A stretch of DNA of 64,000 bases from assembly GCA_907164885.2 (NCBI GenBank), contig OU015499.1, positions 165,424,330 through 165,488,329 on the forward strand. Reading direction: 5' to 3'. Shown here in pieces: positions 1 through 11,830 of the stretch (positions are counted from its first letter, which is position 1; the number at the start of each line of letters is the position of its first letter). The notes under the pieces are model-generated. The model made no database searches and was not told the DNA's origin. It was given only the letters and a program-made list of their open reading frames with translations. Source of the DNA: Dolomedes plantarius (lineage: Eukaryota > Arthropoda > Arachnida > Araneae > Dolomedidae). The position numbers were made by a program, and so were the translations under genes.

Positions 1-1639
1 GTAGATCAGTGGAGCGCCAACTTTTTCCGATGTTCTGTAAATACAAAACCACGCCAACCCAATGGAAATTTATTGGTAATAGCAAATTTTTTTTTAAAAA
101 AAATAGGAAAATGTTAACAAAAGAGTAGAAAAACAAAATAAGCAAATTCTGAGGAACTATTTCAAAAATCACTGAACTGTAGATTTTGGTTACATATATT
201 TACTTTGCATAATAACAATAAAATTCCTTACCAAGTACATTTTTTTTTTTTTTGCCAAATCTTAGGTGACTCAAACCTCCTGTTTAAGTATCAATATGCA
301 TTTGTATTTCATTTAGATAAAAACTAACAAAATTTAAAATCGCAAAAGACCAGGATTTTAAAATGATAAGTTTCTTATTAAAATACTGAAAATTATAAAT
401 TTCATTTATGTATACAACACTAAACTCGAAAACAAAATCAGTGAGAAGGGTGAACCTGGATCTCGGATTGTATTTGGAAAAATGTTTCGTGATGCTACTC
501 TCATATCATGGTTATTCCCATTTTGAAAACCCATTCTCGCACACAAAAGTAAAAGCGATGGAAGCCTCGCAAGACTTTTCGACACCTTATTTATTAGTAC
601 CGTAGAGAAAAAATGACACCTTATTTATTAAAGGAAAGGTTTTAATTATCTATTAAAGGAAGGTTAATTAACACCTTATTTATTAGTTTCGCAGATCTGT
701 AACATATAAAAAATATAAATAAAAATATGTAAATATAGAAAGTGCTTTTTAATTCAGTAATTCCCATTATGACATATATTTACTCCAGATTATCCGCGAC
801 CCCTCTGTAGGCAAGTGCTCGAGAACATTTTCGGTAATTGTTCGTTTTGTTTACGACCTCGCTTTTGCTCTTTCCCCGAACTCTCAAGTTGTCAGTTCTA
901 AGCTAGAGCATAACACGGGTTTGCAAATTTTTTGGTGATTTCGCCTAGTTAGAGGTTTTCGAACCAAAAGTGTTGAAACTGCTATGAGCGACAATTATCA
1001 CTTTACTTCATTATTCAGAGGGTTTCTTGTTTGCATTATGTAAAAGGTAGCCTAAACGATTCCTTTTCCCTTTTTTAGCATCTATTAAATTGTAATGTCC
1101 GACCGAATTGTATGAAAATATCCACATTCCTATATCCGATCATAGGTCTACCTTAGCAAATGTACATTGCATATCTACTATTAATGCATACTCTTGCAGG
1201 GTATACATCAATAGTAGAAATTTCAAAATGTTCATACATGTAACTTAGATACAAAGCAATCGGATATTCATCCCAAAACTTAACGCCAAAAGTAAGTGTG
1301 TTGCTTAGCACACACTCAAATTTCAGTATACGAAGAAGAGGTTCTCGTTGGAAGCCCTTCCTAAGTTTTTTCCATCTGCGTTGTAACTATTTTACGTCTT
1401 TCATTAACGTGCAAATAAGCGCCAGATCTTCCTAAAATTCATGATTAGTCAGAATGTGCGTTTCTTCTGGAGACATTGCATTTCAATGTCGCTGCTTTAA
1501 AGAGAGCTTCAGAAGAACAATTTTAGGCTGCTGTGTGCTAACACATTGGATTCTCTCACCTCCATGTGAACCCATGGAGAAAATGTGTCTACTTTTGACA
1601 GCTCCATAAATGCTGATCATACAATAAAAATGGTATTTT

Positions 1640-3066
1640 CAGATAGCCTGAACTTTTCTCCGGGATCTTGCAACAGGATTCATTTTATAAAATGCTTCCA
1701 CGGGTGGAATTGGGGAGCGCTTAAAACACTATACCAAATTCCCCCCTCCCCCGAATAATTTAAACTTTAAAATATTATTTGCATTTTTTTCAAGAGACGA
1801 AGAATGCCCCGAGGTCTAAAGTGTCTTTCTCCATTACAGAGTTTATTTATTTATTTAATCTTTCAATCCAAGTCGGCCATCCCTGGACAAGTTTTCTTAA
1901 CATTGAGGTTAGCGTATCCAAAAGGGTTAGTACACAACACCCTAAGAATTTAAAAGACTTGGTTCTATCTCGACCTTTTCTTCTCCACTATTCGTAGACA
2001 CGACAACAACAAAGACAACAAGTCTTTTGAAAAAACACGAAATCTATCACATAACTAAGTTCTGCGTTTTTAAATTATCTCGATGCCTCTTTTAACTACG
2101 TACAGCGCCCGTTAGTAAAAGCAAGGAACTAGTATGATATACCCCCCCCCCCAATGGCGATTTTGGCGATTTTTTTTTGTCGCCAAGCAGAACGCGTGTC
2201 TTTGAAACGGGAAATTCCGGAAATTCCCAAAAATACGGATTTTTTATACTGTTCAACCACAGAAAAGCACAAAAAACACATAAATATAAAAAATAAAAGC
2301 TGAAAAATAATAAGAAATTTGTTAGGTGGGGAGATTGCCACCCCCCAACCCCCCGCGAAAAAAATCAGTATAGTACAACTAATAATAATTCATTTAAATA
2401 AACATAAAATACATCTTGCTTAAATATATATTTCTTGATTGAACATAAATTAAATCACAAATACAATAGAAAATAATACATGTTGGCAATAGAATTTTAA
2501 AAAAATGTATCTATACCGAAATTTTGTACTCCTCCCAGTTAATCCCCGAAACGATTTCAATGAATTAATCAAAACAATTTACATTTGCCGCTAGACATGA
2601 TTTCTGAAACACGTACATCGCTAGGTAGAATTTAAAGTCTGCCTTACGATTGTACGTAGGCAACGTTGCTTTTACATGCCTGCACGTACTTTCAGTTGTA
2701 TTCGTGTGAATAGATTTCTCGGTGTTACATTGCTTCCCCCAAATAACTTTCATACAAACAAACGTAAAACCATCAGTAGAAGAACTTTTAACTTTAATCC
2801 TCATCTCTGACCCACATTGTTTGCAATTCGCGCTCCTTAACAACACACTACTACCAAAACAAAGGGCGCCAGATTTGGCGAGAAATCTCTTGGGGGGAGA
2901 TATCATACTTGTAGCAAAAGGGGGAAAGGGATCAAATAACCTTTCTATGTTAAAGTTTTGGCTGTATTTTTCCCCGTTCTGAGCCGTGTTTTGGAAAAAT
3001 ATACAATACTGATTTAAAACGCATACATTTATTTCAAATGGGATATAAAATCTTGAAAACATAGCA
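1640..3066. other. Block of about 1.4 kb present only in copy 1 of the long repeat
   Basis: Copy 2 joins directly across this interval near 61830, so it is an insertion in copy 1 or a deletion in copy 2. I see no clear terminal repeats or target duplication at its edges. Inside are C- and G-homopolymer runs near 2143 and 2341 and two overlapping open frames on opposite strands at 2565-3062, neither recognisable. No coding call is made. Confidence 0.5.
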
Positions 3067-3732
3067 TTTTAAAAAATAGGAATTTTTAAAAAGTTTTTAG
3101 CAAAATTTAACTCTTACGCCAGACGCACTGCACTCCCTCTAACTAAATATATTTTACGTTATATACTGCTGTGACATTTCCCTGTGTCATGTACAACATT
3201 TCCGAAAATCACTGAAATATATATCAAAGTATGCAGAAATACTTAGATTTATGCTTTGTTTTTAAATTATCTTTCTTTCATGTAGAGGTACCCGTAAAAG
3301 GATTTAATGAACACCTAGAGTTTAACTTTTATTTCAAAACATAGCCGTGGAATGTGCGACTTCAATTCCCAATATTGAGAAATTTGGAATGAATCAGAAG
3401 AAAAGGGATGGAGCATTTTGGGAAGTGCTGGCCAAAAATTATATTAGGTGACATCATTTTGCCATCTTATACATATTGAATATTCGGAGGGAATATACAT
3501 AGGGGATTCTAAAATGTAGTAAAAACTAATCCTCATTTAACATACAGAGCAAAAAATTTAAAATTTAAAACAGAGGTTGAAGGTGCATTAAAAATTCAAA
3601 TTCGATGTTTCAAATGTTCCGAAATACATCATTTTGACTGAATGAGTTGCAATTTCGGCTTTCCTGGCAGCGAACTCACATCACGCGGTACCTAAACCAG
3701 ATCCTACCCTCCAATTTTAGCAGTCAAAACAA

Positions 3733-3964
3733 GATTTCCCAGCATGCGTCAGCGACCCGGGAAGACGAAATCGTCCATTTCAATGGCCACAACTTACTTC
3801 ATCGGATGGCTCGCCCTGTTCGGCAGAACGCCTGTGCACAAGATAGCACAAGAAAAGAACGAAGAAAACTCCAAAGATGATAGCGTACAACATACTTTGA
3901 AGCGGCTCAATATCAGAGTGACGAAATCTTTGGAACACGGTGGTCTTTACAATGTTTTCATTGT
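3733..3964 (+). other. Perfectly conserved block between the two long-repeat copies; possible exon
   Basis: These 232 bases are identical to 62516-62747, whereas the roughly 90 bases just upstream differ at about six positions. A reading frame from an ATG at 3744 is open across the block (starts MRQRPGKTK, includes MATTYFIGWLALFG) and runs 99 codons in copy 1; the matching frame in copy 2 starts at 62389. A possible splice acceptor (TTTTAGCAG) lies just upstream. I do not recognise the peptide. Constraint, gene conversion or chance could each explain the identity, so coding is not claimed. Confidence 0.4.
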
Positions 3965-4119
3965 TGTTTTTATGGTTAACTGTTGGTTTATGGCTACCCG
4001 GTGCCTTCCGTTCGTTTATTTGTCATTGTTAAGTCATTGTTGACAGTTATCTTTGTTACCGAAAGCATTATGAATCCAATATGGCGGAAGTTCTTGAAAG
4101 GGAATACATCATCTAGAAG

Positions 4120-4370
4120 GACGTGAGGTAGCGTAGAGGCAGCACGTCAGCTTTCGGAGCTAAGGGTCCTCGATTCAAAAACCTCCGAGTCGAGGTCGGA
4201 TAAGTCCGTAGACAGGAGAGTTCCTCTACGAGTTGAGAGAGGATTCGACCCTCAGACGTCACCCTTTGGGGTGCTCGGTGAAAATGGAGTTGGCACCAGT
4301 CTAAACCGGAGCCGTACCTCTCAGCCCGATAGCCTATATAGACAGGGCCTAGAATGAATTCCGACCAGAG
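4120..4370 (+). mobile_element. tRNA-like SINE candidate (copy 1)
   Basis: The start reads like a tRNA-derived promoter region, with a box-A-like GAGGTAGCGTAGAGGC stretch and, about 40 bases later, a box-B-like TCGATTCAAAA. The paralogue at 62900 has TCGATTCGAA here, closer to the B-box consensus. The body after the tRNA-like head is unlike a tRNA, so this is a SINE and not a tRNA gene. It sits at the same place in both long-repeat copies. Family and exact 3' end are not certain. Confidence 0.5.
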
Positions 4371-4943
4371 AAACGACAACATATCATCTTGAAAAGAATA
4401 TTTGAACTCATAAAAATCAGAACGCGATTCAAACAATTCTCGTCTCTTTTAATGGTCTATAAGAGGATAATGGGCAGTTTTTACGACTCCAGGCAGCTGA
4501 GTTTTATAAGAAAGAACTTTCCTTCTATGGAAGTATCTGTAGGACCCATTATTTGGATCAAAATATCACTTGTGGCGACCGGCTACACCAGACTCCTTGC
4601 AACCCAATTTACGAAACTTTGACAAGCGTACGAGCCACATCCTTCAGCTCTGATGTAAAATTAGTTTTTCGCATCACGGTGCTACCAGCTCATTTTCTTG
4701 ACGTTTCATTCTTTGTTCTCGAGGAAGGTTCTCTATTAAATGTCATACGACCAATTGGTGTGTTTAATTGGTTGGATTTTCTGTTAAAATGTTGTGCTAT
4801 CTATTTTGAGCATTTTTTTTCGTTTTAAATGGATTCAGATGTTGCCAGCCTAACTTAAATAAGCAGACACTAAATATATAGATGGAAAAATAATATGCTT
4901 AAACAACTTTCGGTTTATTTTTTTAAATTCTATCTTTCCATAT

Positions 4944-4967
4944 CTACACACACACACACACACACAA
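4944..4967. repeat. (CA)n microsatellite
   Basis: A short CA run lies between the SINE block and the Tc1-like pseudogene. The matching run in copy 2 near 63707-63721 is shorter, as expected of replication slippage after duplication. Confidence 0.85.
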
Positions 4968-4968
4968 G

Positions 4969-5645
4969 GAACTTAGTCTCTTTGAAAGAGGTGTTATAGT
5001 TGGTTGTCACATTAGTGGCAAATGGCCGTAGAATTATCCCAGAGACGGGCAACTATTGGTACAGTTGACCAATGGTACAGTTGACCCAGTGAAGAAGTTG
5101 AAGACCACGGGAGTACGAACTGCACTCGTTGGTCGTCCCCGTAAGCTGACAGAACGGGATCGGCGTGTCCCGAAGCGTGAGGTTCGTAAGAACAGCCAGA
5201 AACCACTCCAAATCATCAACAGTGAGTTTCAACAGGCAGCAGGGGTACGGTGCACCCCAATACTTTGCGGAAAGAACTGCACGCACTCGATATCCCCGGA
5301 TGTGTTGACGCACACAAACCAAACATCACCCCATCCAACAAAGCCGGCAGACTCGCCAACGTCGCAACTGGACTGCGGACAACTGAAAAAATGTTTTAAG
5401 GAGCGACGAGTCACGCTACACGCTCTTCCGGTCGGATGGGCGTTCTTGGGTTTAGCGAATGCCAGGCGAACGTCTGTTACCCGAGTGCATCGTTCCAACT
5501 CTCGAGTTCGGTGGTGGTGGTGTACTTGTTTGGATCTCATTTCTCTCGACGCAAGACATCCTACGGTAAAAAGGGACGCCTCAAAATTTTGAAGAGTTGC
5601 TATTCAAATGTTTATAAAGGGAATAGGCGTCGCTCGTCATTGTAG
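4969..5645 (+). pseudogene. Tc1/mariner-superfamily transposase pseudogene (copy 1)
   Basis: Reading across frameshifts gives Tc1-like transposase landmarks in order. The N-terminal helix-turn-helix start is ELSLFERGVIVGCHISGK. The GRPRK hook between the two helix-turn-helix units follows, in GRPRKLTERDRRVPKREV. A linker resembling the family's TLRKELHALDI stretch comes next. The catalytic-domain signature SDESRYTLFRSDGR lies near 5400 and is followed by MPGERLLPECIVPTLEF and a GGGGVLVW stretch. There is an in-frame stop just after the first block and several frame changes, so the gene is dead. Known members make a cut-and-paste transposase of about 340 residues; this remnant covers roughly the N-terminal two thirds. 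No terminal inverted repeats were identified. Confidence 0.85.
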
Positions 5646-5649
5646 TGGA

Positions 5650-6284
5650 TTAATTAGTTTTTGTTTCCATCGGTATGCATCGCAAATGAGAATGAATTTT
5701 TAAGCAATTTTTCTGTGCATCAGTACTTATAATTGCTACAGCCTCTGGGATGAACAGAATATTAACTCGAGAACACTCTATTCCCTAAAGATCTTCATTC
5801 TCCAATTTATAAAATAATAATATGCTTGTTTCTTTTTGAGTAATCCTGTTTTGCAGAAATGTCCAATTCGCACCCAACTTTCACAGTTTATTCCCCCAAA
5901 AAAATTATTTTAATGTAACTGCTCCATTTTTATTTGTTTTTCGAACTTTCAACTAACATCTCACGATAAAAATAGATAAAAAAGTAAAATTAAGAAAATT
6001 CGAAAAACCCCTTCGAAGGTGTACGGATTCCCTCGTCTATGTTCCTCTGGTTAGAATGACATTCAAAGCAGATTGTTATGCATGGGCCAGTAAAGTACAT
6101 GCAATTTTCAAATAGATATAGTAAAATCTGTATACTTAATATGTGGATCTAATTTAACCAGTTTTCCGATATTTTTCCCAATTTTTGATCGGAAACTCAA
6201 TTTTGAAAATTCCTATTCTTATTCCATTTTATTACTCAGATAGTTTTTGAAGCACAGTCATTAAAACGGAGTCTCCAATGCAGA
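5650..6284. other. No recognisable feature
   Basis: AT-rich sequence downstream of the Tc1 remnant. No long reading frame, clear terminal repeat or RNA gene is visible. Confidence 0.5.
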
Positions 6285-6480
6285 GGCACTTGTCGCCAAG
6301 ACATTCGCCTATAATTCACCGCAGTTTTGCTGGCCACTTTATTATGGGGGCGCCATATAGGCATTGCCCCCTATGAAGGGACGACACAAACGGAGGCATT
6401 TTAGTGGCGTTTCGCCAGCACCCTCAGCACCAAAAACCAGCGCGCTGTACCACAAGGCCGCCACGGCCCTTGATTCGGAA
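6285..6480 (-). mobile_element. SINE-like fragment, minus strand
   Basis: Read on the minus strand, the block opens with a GC-rich tRNA-like head (GGCCGTGGCGGCCTTGTGG and TACAGCGCGCTGG) and then passes into an unrelated body. It is much more GC-rich than its surroundings and lies just beside the TIR element starting at 6506. The B box is poor, so the SINE assignment is tentative. Confidence 0.4.
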
Positions 6481-6505
6481 TTAAAATGGAATTAAAGTTT
6501 ATTAT

Positions 6506-8765
6506 GGGTCATTCTCCTGAAAGTGTACATTTTATGTCTTTTTTACGATACATCATTATGGTTATATTTGCCTTGAATATTTTTCATTGATATTTACCAT
6601 AATAATGGGCTAATTAAAACTAATAAATTTTTGTACTTTATTATAAATAAATTTAGTGATTTTTTTGGATCATAATATATCAAACCTCACATGTCCTTAC
6701 CTCTATGTTGTCATACATTTCCCTCTTTTATTCATTTTAAATTCAAAAATATTTCTTTTTGCTTAATAATTCTGCACTTTAGATAGTAAAAATTAGTTAT
6801 TCCAAATATTTTTTATTAATATTTTAAGATCAACAATTACTATATAAGTGAAAAGTTTTGTCTCAAAAACTGTTTTCACCTCCATGAGTATTCAAGAATG
6901 CTGTTATAAACTGGCACTCGATAGCAGTGATGTCTTCAGCAAATGGTATTCTGACAACACACAATTAGCCATTTTGTTTTGGTGAACAGCTCGACTTGCA
7001 ACAAGATTCTTCTCATGAGCTTTATGTGATGTCCATTGTGAAATCCGTAAACGGTTACACATAAATCTAACATCCGTGAACCTTTATTGCAGGTAAGAAT
7101 ATGTTCAAGTAATAATTTTAATATTATCACAAGTTTAGTTATAGAGATCATTTATTAATAGCAAATGTTCAGTTTTATGATTCCACATATTTAGAATAAA
7201 GTTTTGTGTTAAATATAATGTTTCTCACCTCCGTGAATCTCACTTCCATGAATGATTTCTGGGGTCAGTTATCATGGAGGTCAGATTAAATTACGGAGGT
7301 GATAACTAAATTCAGTTACATTATTCATCAGCATTCAGTTAAACTAATCATGATTTTTTAGTGGAAGAAATTTAGTTCTTTATAAAAAACTAAGTGCAGT
7401 GATCATTTATTGATGACATGTAAGCTATATATTGAATTATAAAAAATAGATTATACAATTAAAAATTTTACATTCATAGCAATTTACTGAATGATAATAT
7501 AACAGTAATTTTGGCATAAACATACAAGCCAATTGACTAAAAATTTAAAAATTTCAGTTTTAATCAATAACTGAAAAATATTTTAAAGATGTTTTTTCTT
7601 ATTGGTACATTTTTGGCCTCAAAGTTACAGTATGTTAAGTCATTAAATTGGCACTGCTCGGAAAGTGGTCATGGAAAGGGTGCTCCAGATGGTGTAGATG
7701 TTTGTCTGAAAAGAACGGTAGACTATCTTATAGCACAAGGAGAAAATTTAAACAACTTTATCAAACTAATATCAGCCCTTAAAACAAATGTAAAAAAATT
7801 GCAAATTTTTTTCAATCCCATCAAAAGATATTGATGATATAGATAAATTATTGCCAGAAGAACTTGCACAATTTAAAGGGACAGTGAAAATTCGACAGAT
7901 AACCTGGTCAAGAAAAGATCCTATGAACGTTCATGCCCGAAAATTAAGTTGTTTAACTTGTGGGTCTGATGGATTTTGTAAACATTTTGAGATTGGAATT
8001 ATTCAGTTACAGCCTACAAATAAACATACCACAAAGAAGCCGCATACTGGTGACAAACAAGCGTCTCATCGAACATTGACTGATCATTATAGACAAAGAG
8101 TGAAAATTAACGAGCAGGACTATGTTGTTGTAAAGTATGTTGTAAAAAATTTGTAAAATTTTACATAGGTACAATTCTTTCGCAAGATGCCAGAAATGGA
8201 TATAACATTAAGTTTATGAAAAAGTGTGGAGATGGAAAATTTAAATTTCCTGATGTTGCTGATACTGGGGAAGTAAATGCCAAAGATATTGTTAAGGTAC
8301 TTCCCCCAACCTGCAATCAAAAATAGAGAACAATATGTATTTAGAAATTTAGAAGAAATCAATATCTGTTAATTTCAATGGATTATTTCAATGTCAGTTT
8401 TAAAATAAATAATTATGTCCATTATTAACTAATGCTCTATTTAAACTTTTTATTTCTAATTCAGAAATTTTAGTTGTATTATGTGTAATAAAATTAAATA
8501 TCACTATATACATACTGTTTTTTTAATTGAAGTAATATTTTTGTGAAACTTATCACCTCCGTGAATTCCATCTCACTTCCGTTAACCTAAAATATTAAAA
8601 TTATTAATTATAACTATATTATAACTATTTTTTAGAATAACCATAAATGATTCTAAACTACTATATGTAAGTAGAATGTCATCATATACACAAATTAAGA
8701 AAAAAAATTAACTAATTTTTGTCATTTTTACAACTGGAAAATGTACAGTTCTGAGAGAATGACCC
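6506..8765 (+). mobile_element. 2.26-kb TIR DNA transposon with 4-bp target duplication
   Basis: The left end GGGTCATTCTCCTGAAAGTG and the reverse complement of the right end, GGGTCATTCTCTCAGAACTG, form imperfect terminal inverted repeats that continue into a shared TGTACATTTT. TTAT flanks both sides (6502-6505 and 8766-8769), giving a 4-bp target duplication. The interior has a repeated CACCTCCGTGAA-type motif in both orientations and a broken transposase-like CDS at 7637-8326. Four-base duplications are known for the Sola superfamily, which makes Sola a hypothesis only; no catalytic triad was located. Confidence 0.8.
7637..8326 (+). pseudogene. Transposase-like protein remnant inside the 6506-8765 element
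   Basis: Three open stretches in changing frames read as one protein. The first contains SESGHGKGAPDGVDVCLKRT followed by DYLIAQGENLNNF. The second, from about 7833, contains DIDDIDKLLPEELAQFKG, a Cys/His-rich LSCLTCGSDGFCKHFEIG and a basic NKHTTKKPHTGDKQ. The third, near 8165-8325, contains YIGTILSQDARNGYNIKF and FPDVADTGEVNAKDIVKVLP. The HGKGAPDGVG-like block and the FPDV/VKVLP tail resemble, from memory, proteins of unknown function that recur in animal genomes and look transposon-borne. At least two frame breaks separate the parts, so the copy is inactive. The N-terminal catalytic part was not found, and the superfamily is unassigned. Confidence 0.6.
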
Positions 8766-8769
8766 TTAT

Positions 8770-9350
8770 GCTTATGTGCGTTTAGCGATGCATCAGCTGA
8801 TGTCGCAGAACTTCAATCCTTAGGTTGAGCGACTGGAAGAACTTACCTAATCACAGATCAGCTAAAGCATCTTTTGAATCCTGCTATCTGCACCGGACAG
8901 TATGTCTGAAAAAAAAACATTTATCTTATTTCAGTTTTCACCAAAAGAATAGTGGTTAGCATCAACAATTAAATGCCCTCTAAAAGAATGAACCAAAGAA
9001 AAATTTAAAATTTTAAGAACTGCGGAGTTTTTAGTTTTATTCAGCTTTCATCTGCCAAATGTAGATTTCAAAAACACGCATATTTTAATCTGAGAAAAAT
9101 TCCCCATAGCTCTAGTGACTGTTTAATATTTTATTGCGAATGAAGTAGTTTACCATACTATTATGTCCAACACAACCGATAACACATATAACTTGCACAG
9201 TGACTCATCTTCATGAATACAACATAATAAACACAGCGCCTGATTGATACTACAAAATTTTGCTAAATATCTTTCATAGGATCACAGAATGTGATCTAGC
9301 TTCCCAGCAGTTTATTACTGAAGGTATGCATGTATAAATTACATGTTTAT
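8770..9350. other. No recognisable feature
   Basis: AT-rich spacer between the TIR element and the SINE. No reading frame or repeat structure is supported. Confidence 0.5.
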
Positions 9351-9353
9351 TTT

Positions 9354-9790
9354 GGGCGCGGCGGCTCGGTTGGCGTCAAGCCAGTGATCTGAACGTCCCT
9401 GGTTCGATGCTCGTCGCTGAAAATCCACCGCCGTGTTCACAAATGGTGGCTGTTGCACGTAAAATAGGTCTTGGCTACAATGTCCTCCAAGTTCTGAAAT
9501 TGACCTCTGGAGGTGCGGGGTCTCGTCACTCGACTCGGTTCAAAATGTTCTTGGAGGTCAAGTCAGACTTGAGCCATAGTGGTACCTCGCCTTAAAGTGA
9601 AACTGCTTACCTATCACATTCCTGATTGGTCAGTGCTTTAATCCTTGCCTATGTATATATACCGCTGTTTATGTGTCTATGTAAGTCTTGTACTTGTGTT
9701 GTCAATTCAACCCACGGTATTTTGTACCTCTGATGTCGTTCTTGAATTTCTTACAGATACAAAACAAAATAAATAATAAATTTAAAATAT
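9354..9790 (+). mobile_element. tRNA-derived SINE
   Basis: The head GGGCGCGGCGGCTCGG carries a box-A-like segment (GGCTCGGTTGGCG), and a near-consensus B box (GGTTCGATGCT) starts at 9401. A non-tRNA body follows and the block ends in an A-rich tail (ACAAAACAAAATAAATAATAA) near 9760-9785. This is the layout of a tRNA-derived SINE of about 430 bp that depends on LINE machinery for mobility. Its GC content is far higher than its flanks. Direct repeats at the ends were not resolved. Confidence 0.75.
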
Positions 9791-10400
9791 TTCATTGACA
9801 AAGTCAGAACTGAATGTAAACATTCCATAGAAACCTTAAGTGTTCCCAAATATACATTACTGATACTTGCATACTTCCAATAACAAAAAGTGAATAAAAG
9901 GCAAAAATCTTTCTAGAATGCCATCGATTATTATTGGTTCTGTGCAGTCGGCCAGAGATCAGTAAATACCTATATTTATTATTTTTGGTCACATAAGCAC
10001 ATATCACCAATTTATAAATGAATTTAAAAAATATAGAGATAGTAACTCAAACTATCAATGAATTTTGAGTAAAAGAATTTGCGCATTTTGTTTTTTAAAT
10101 CACAATTTGAACAGTCTTTACCTCCTCTCAAACGCTTCCGATAATTCAGATCGAAAATTCTCGGTCTCCTCCTTTAATGAAAATGGCAAACATAAAATTA
10201 CTGTATCAATAATGCTTCTAGTCCAATGAATGGACAAATTCTAATCAAATGGGAGGAAGTGGGCTAGCCAAGTAACTTCGCCAACTGAAAACTGGTATAC
10301 TCTGTGAACCTCATGACTTGGTAGCAGATAACAGTGATTCATCGCCAGTAACTAACTTACATTATTTGTTGGTTCAATGGCAACAGTATCTCTTAAGCGC
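9791..10400. other. No recognisable feature
   Basis: Spacer between the SINE and the left target duplication of the giant hAT element. No supported gene. Confidence 0.5.
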
Positions 10401-10408
10401 GTAGTATA
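10401..10408. repeat. Left 8-bp target-site duplication GTAGTATA of the giant hAT
   Basis: GTAGTATA lies immediately outside the left terminus and is repeated without mismatch at 24965-24972, immediately outside the right terminus. Eight-base duplications are diagnostic of hAT insertion. Confidence 0.9.
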
Positions 10409-10423
10409 TAGAGATGCCAAAAA

Positions 10424-10515
10424 CGAGTATTTTTCAGTAACAGGTACAACTGATCCAGATAGAAAAAAATACCTGTTACAAATACCTGTTACAAAATACC
10501 TGTTACTCTAACTTC
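10424..10515. repeat. Subterminal ACCTGTTAC / GTAACAGGT motif cluster, left end
   Basis: GTAACAGGTAC occurs at 10437-10447, and ACCTGTTAC occurs three times between about 10471 and 10505. The right end (24870-24940) holds the same motif in both orientations. In hAT elements such clustered subterminal motifs are typical transposase-binding sites; that role here is inference. Confidence 0.7.
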
Positions 10516-11830
10516 ATCTTCCAGTTTCATTCCCGTGGTCCCGCCATCCTCTCTCCCCTCCATACTCATTTACCGAGGTCTATATCCCGTACCTGTTAAC
10601 TCATCGCCTAGTGCCTAGTCTGCTATGAAATGGTGGGCGGAACAAAAATTTAATTACCCGTCTCTTAGCCAATTGCCAAAAAAGAAGCTTTGTGCCCTCG
10701 AAACTTCTGTCCCGTGAGAGAGAATATTTTTCTAGTCTGGTAAAATAATATCCGATCGCCGTTCTTGGTTAGATGGCGAAAAAGTTAACTTTTATTTTTA
10801 AACACGAACGCTCAATTTTGCTTATAAAGGGCTTCGAAATTTGGCAATTATCATTAGAAATTAACTACCAATCTTTTTATTACTTACTGTCATTATTTTT
10901 CATTGTTTTATTTATTGATAGTTATTAAGCTATTTTGTATTCATATAAAAATAGAAACTAATAGACCAATTCTGTGGTGATTGACCGTCTATCGTGAGCA
11001 ATTATTTTAAGATTAAAAATAAATAAAGAAAATAAACAAATAAGTAACGAAACCAAAAATTTAAGTGTAACAACTTTTTTGAAGATTAATGTAATATTTT
11101 TACAAATGACATGTACATTTTAACAATAATGCGTAATAATTAATGTAATGCGTTTATATTTAAATACCTATTCAGTTTTGTTATTTGATTTGGATACAAA
11201 AAGTTAGTATTAATATTAAGGTAGCTGTTAATACTGTTAATTTTTAGAACATTAAATAATATTCTATTTTTTTTTATTCAATAAAACTTTATTAAATAGA
11301 CTTTCTGTAATATTAATATAATTGTATTAGGTACAGTTTATTTCATATTTACATAAAGGGATAATTAAAATTTATGTGCAAACTACAATTGTTCAGTTGA
11401 TTATTTATAAAATATGTATACCTATTGTACAATAAATACATTTATACGAAGTTGTTTTTTCTAAAAAATATTTATGTTTTCCTAATGATAATCTTGTTTA
11501 ATATAAAATAAATTTTTTTTCATAAGGCGTTGTTTTTATTATCATCAACAATTTAATTCACAAAATCCTGACAAGTGAGCAGATACAATTTTTTCACCTG
11601 TCATAAAACACATAAATTATTACGAATAATATAATGAATAATCAGTGAATTTTATCAACAACATTAACCCAAAAATTTTATTTTATTTCAAAACCAATGA
11701 AAGTAAATATTTTTATAAAGGTATTTGGGTGTATTAGTATTTAATAATAGTCATGAATTAAAATGAAGAAGAAGGTAAGAATATGTCCAACGAAATTCAG
11801 ATCAACTGTCAATTTTATTGGAAAATTATG
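10516..11830. other. AT-rich left interior of the giant hAT
   Basis: About 1.3 kb of very AT-rich sequence with no recognisable reading frame or transposase fragment. It may be internal deletion-derivative filler or host DNA captured between the left end and the array. Confidence 0.5.

Larger units (their letters stand above)
1..5246 (+). repeat. Long direct repeat, copy 1
   Basis: This stretch is repeated in the same orientation at 60451-64000. Both copies start with the same bases (GTAGATCAGTGGAGCGCC) and stay alignable to the right end of the window, with a few percent mismatch by eye. Copy 1 has two extra blocks, about 985-1240 and about 1640-3066, that are missing from copy 2. Both copies contain the same SINE-like block and the same Tc1-like pseudogene at the same relative place, so these insertions predate the duplication. 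The true outer edges lie at or beyond the window ends. It could be a segmental duplication or two copies of a large composite mobile element. Confidence 0.9.

Noticed and set aside
2565..3062. 165-codon minus-strand frame in the copy-1-only block
   Set aside because: An overlapping frame is open on the other strand, the composition is unremarkable and no domain is recognisable; left as unassigned.
9354..9430. A genuine tRNA gene
   Set aside because: Box-like elements are present but no cloverleaf closes and the unit continues into a long SINE body.
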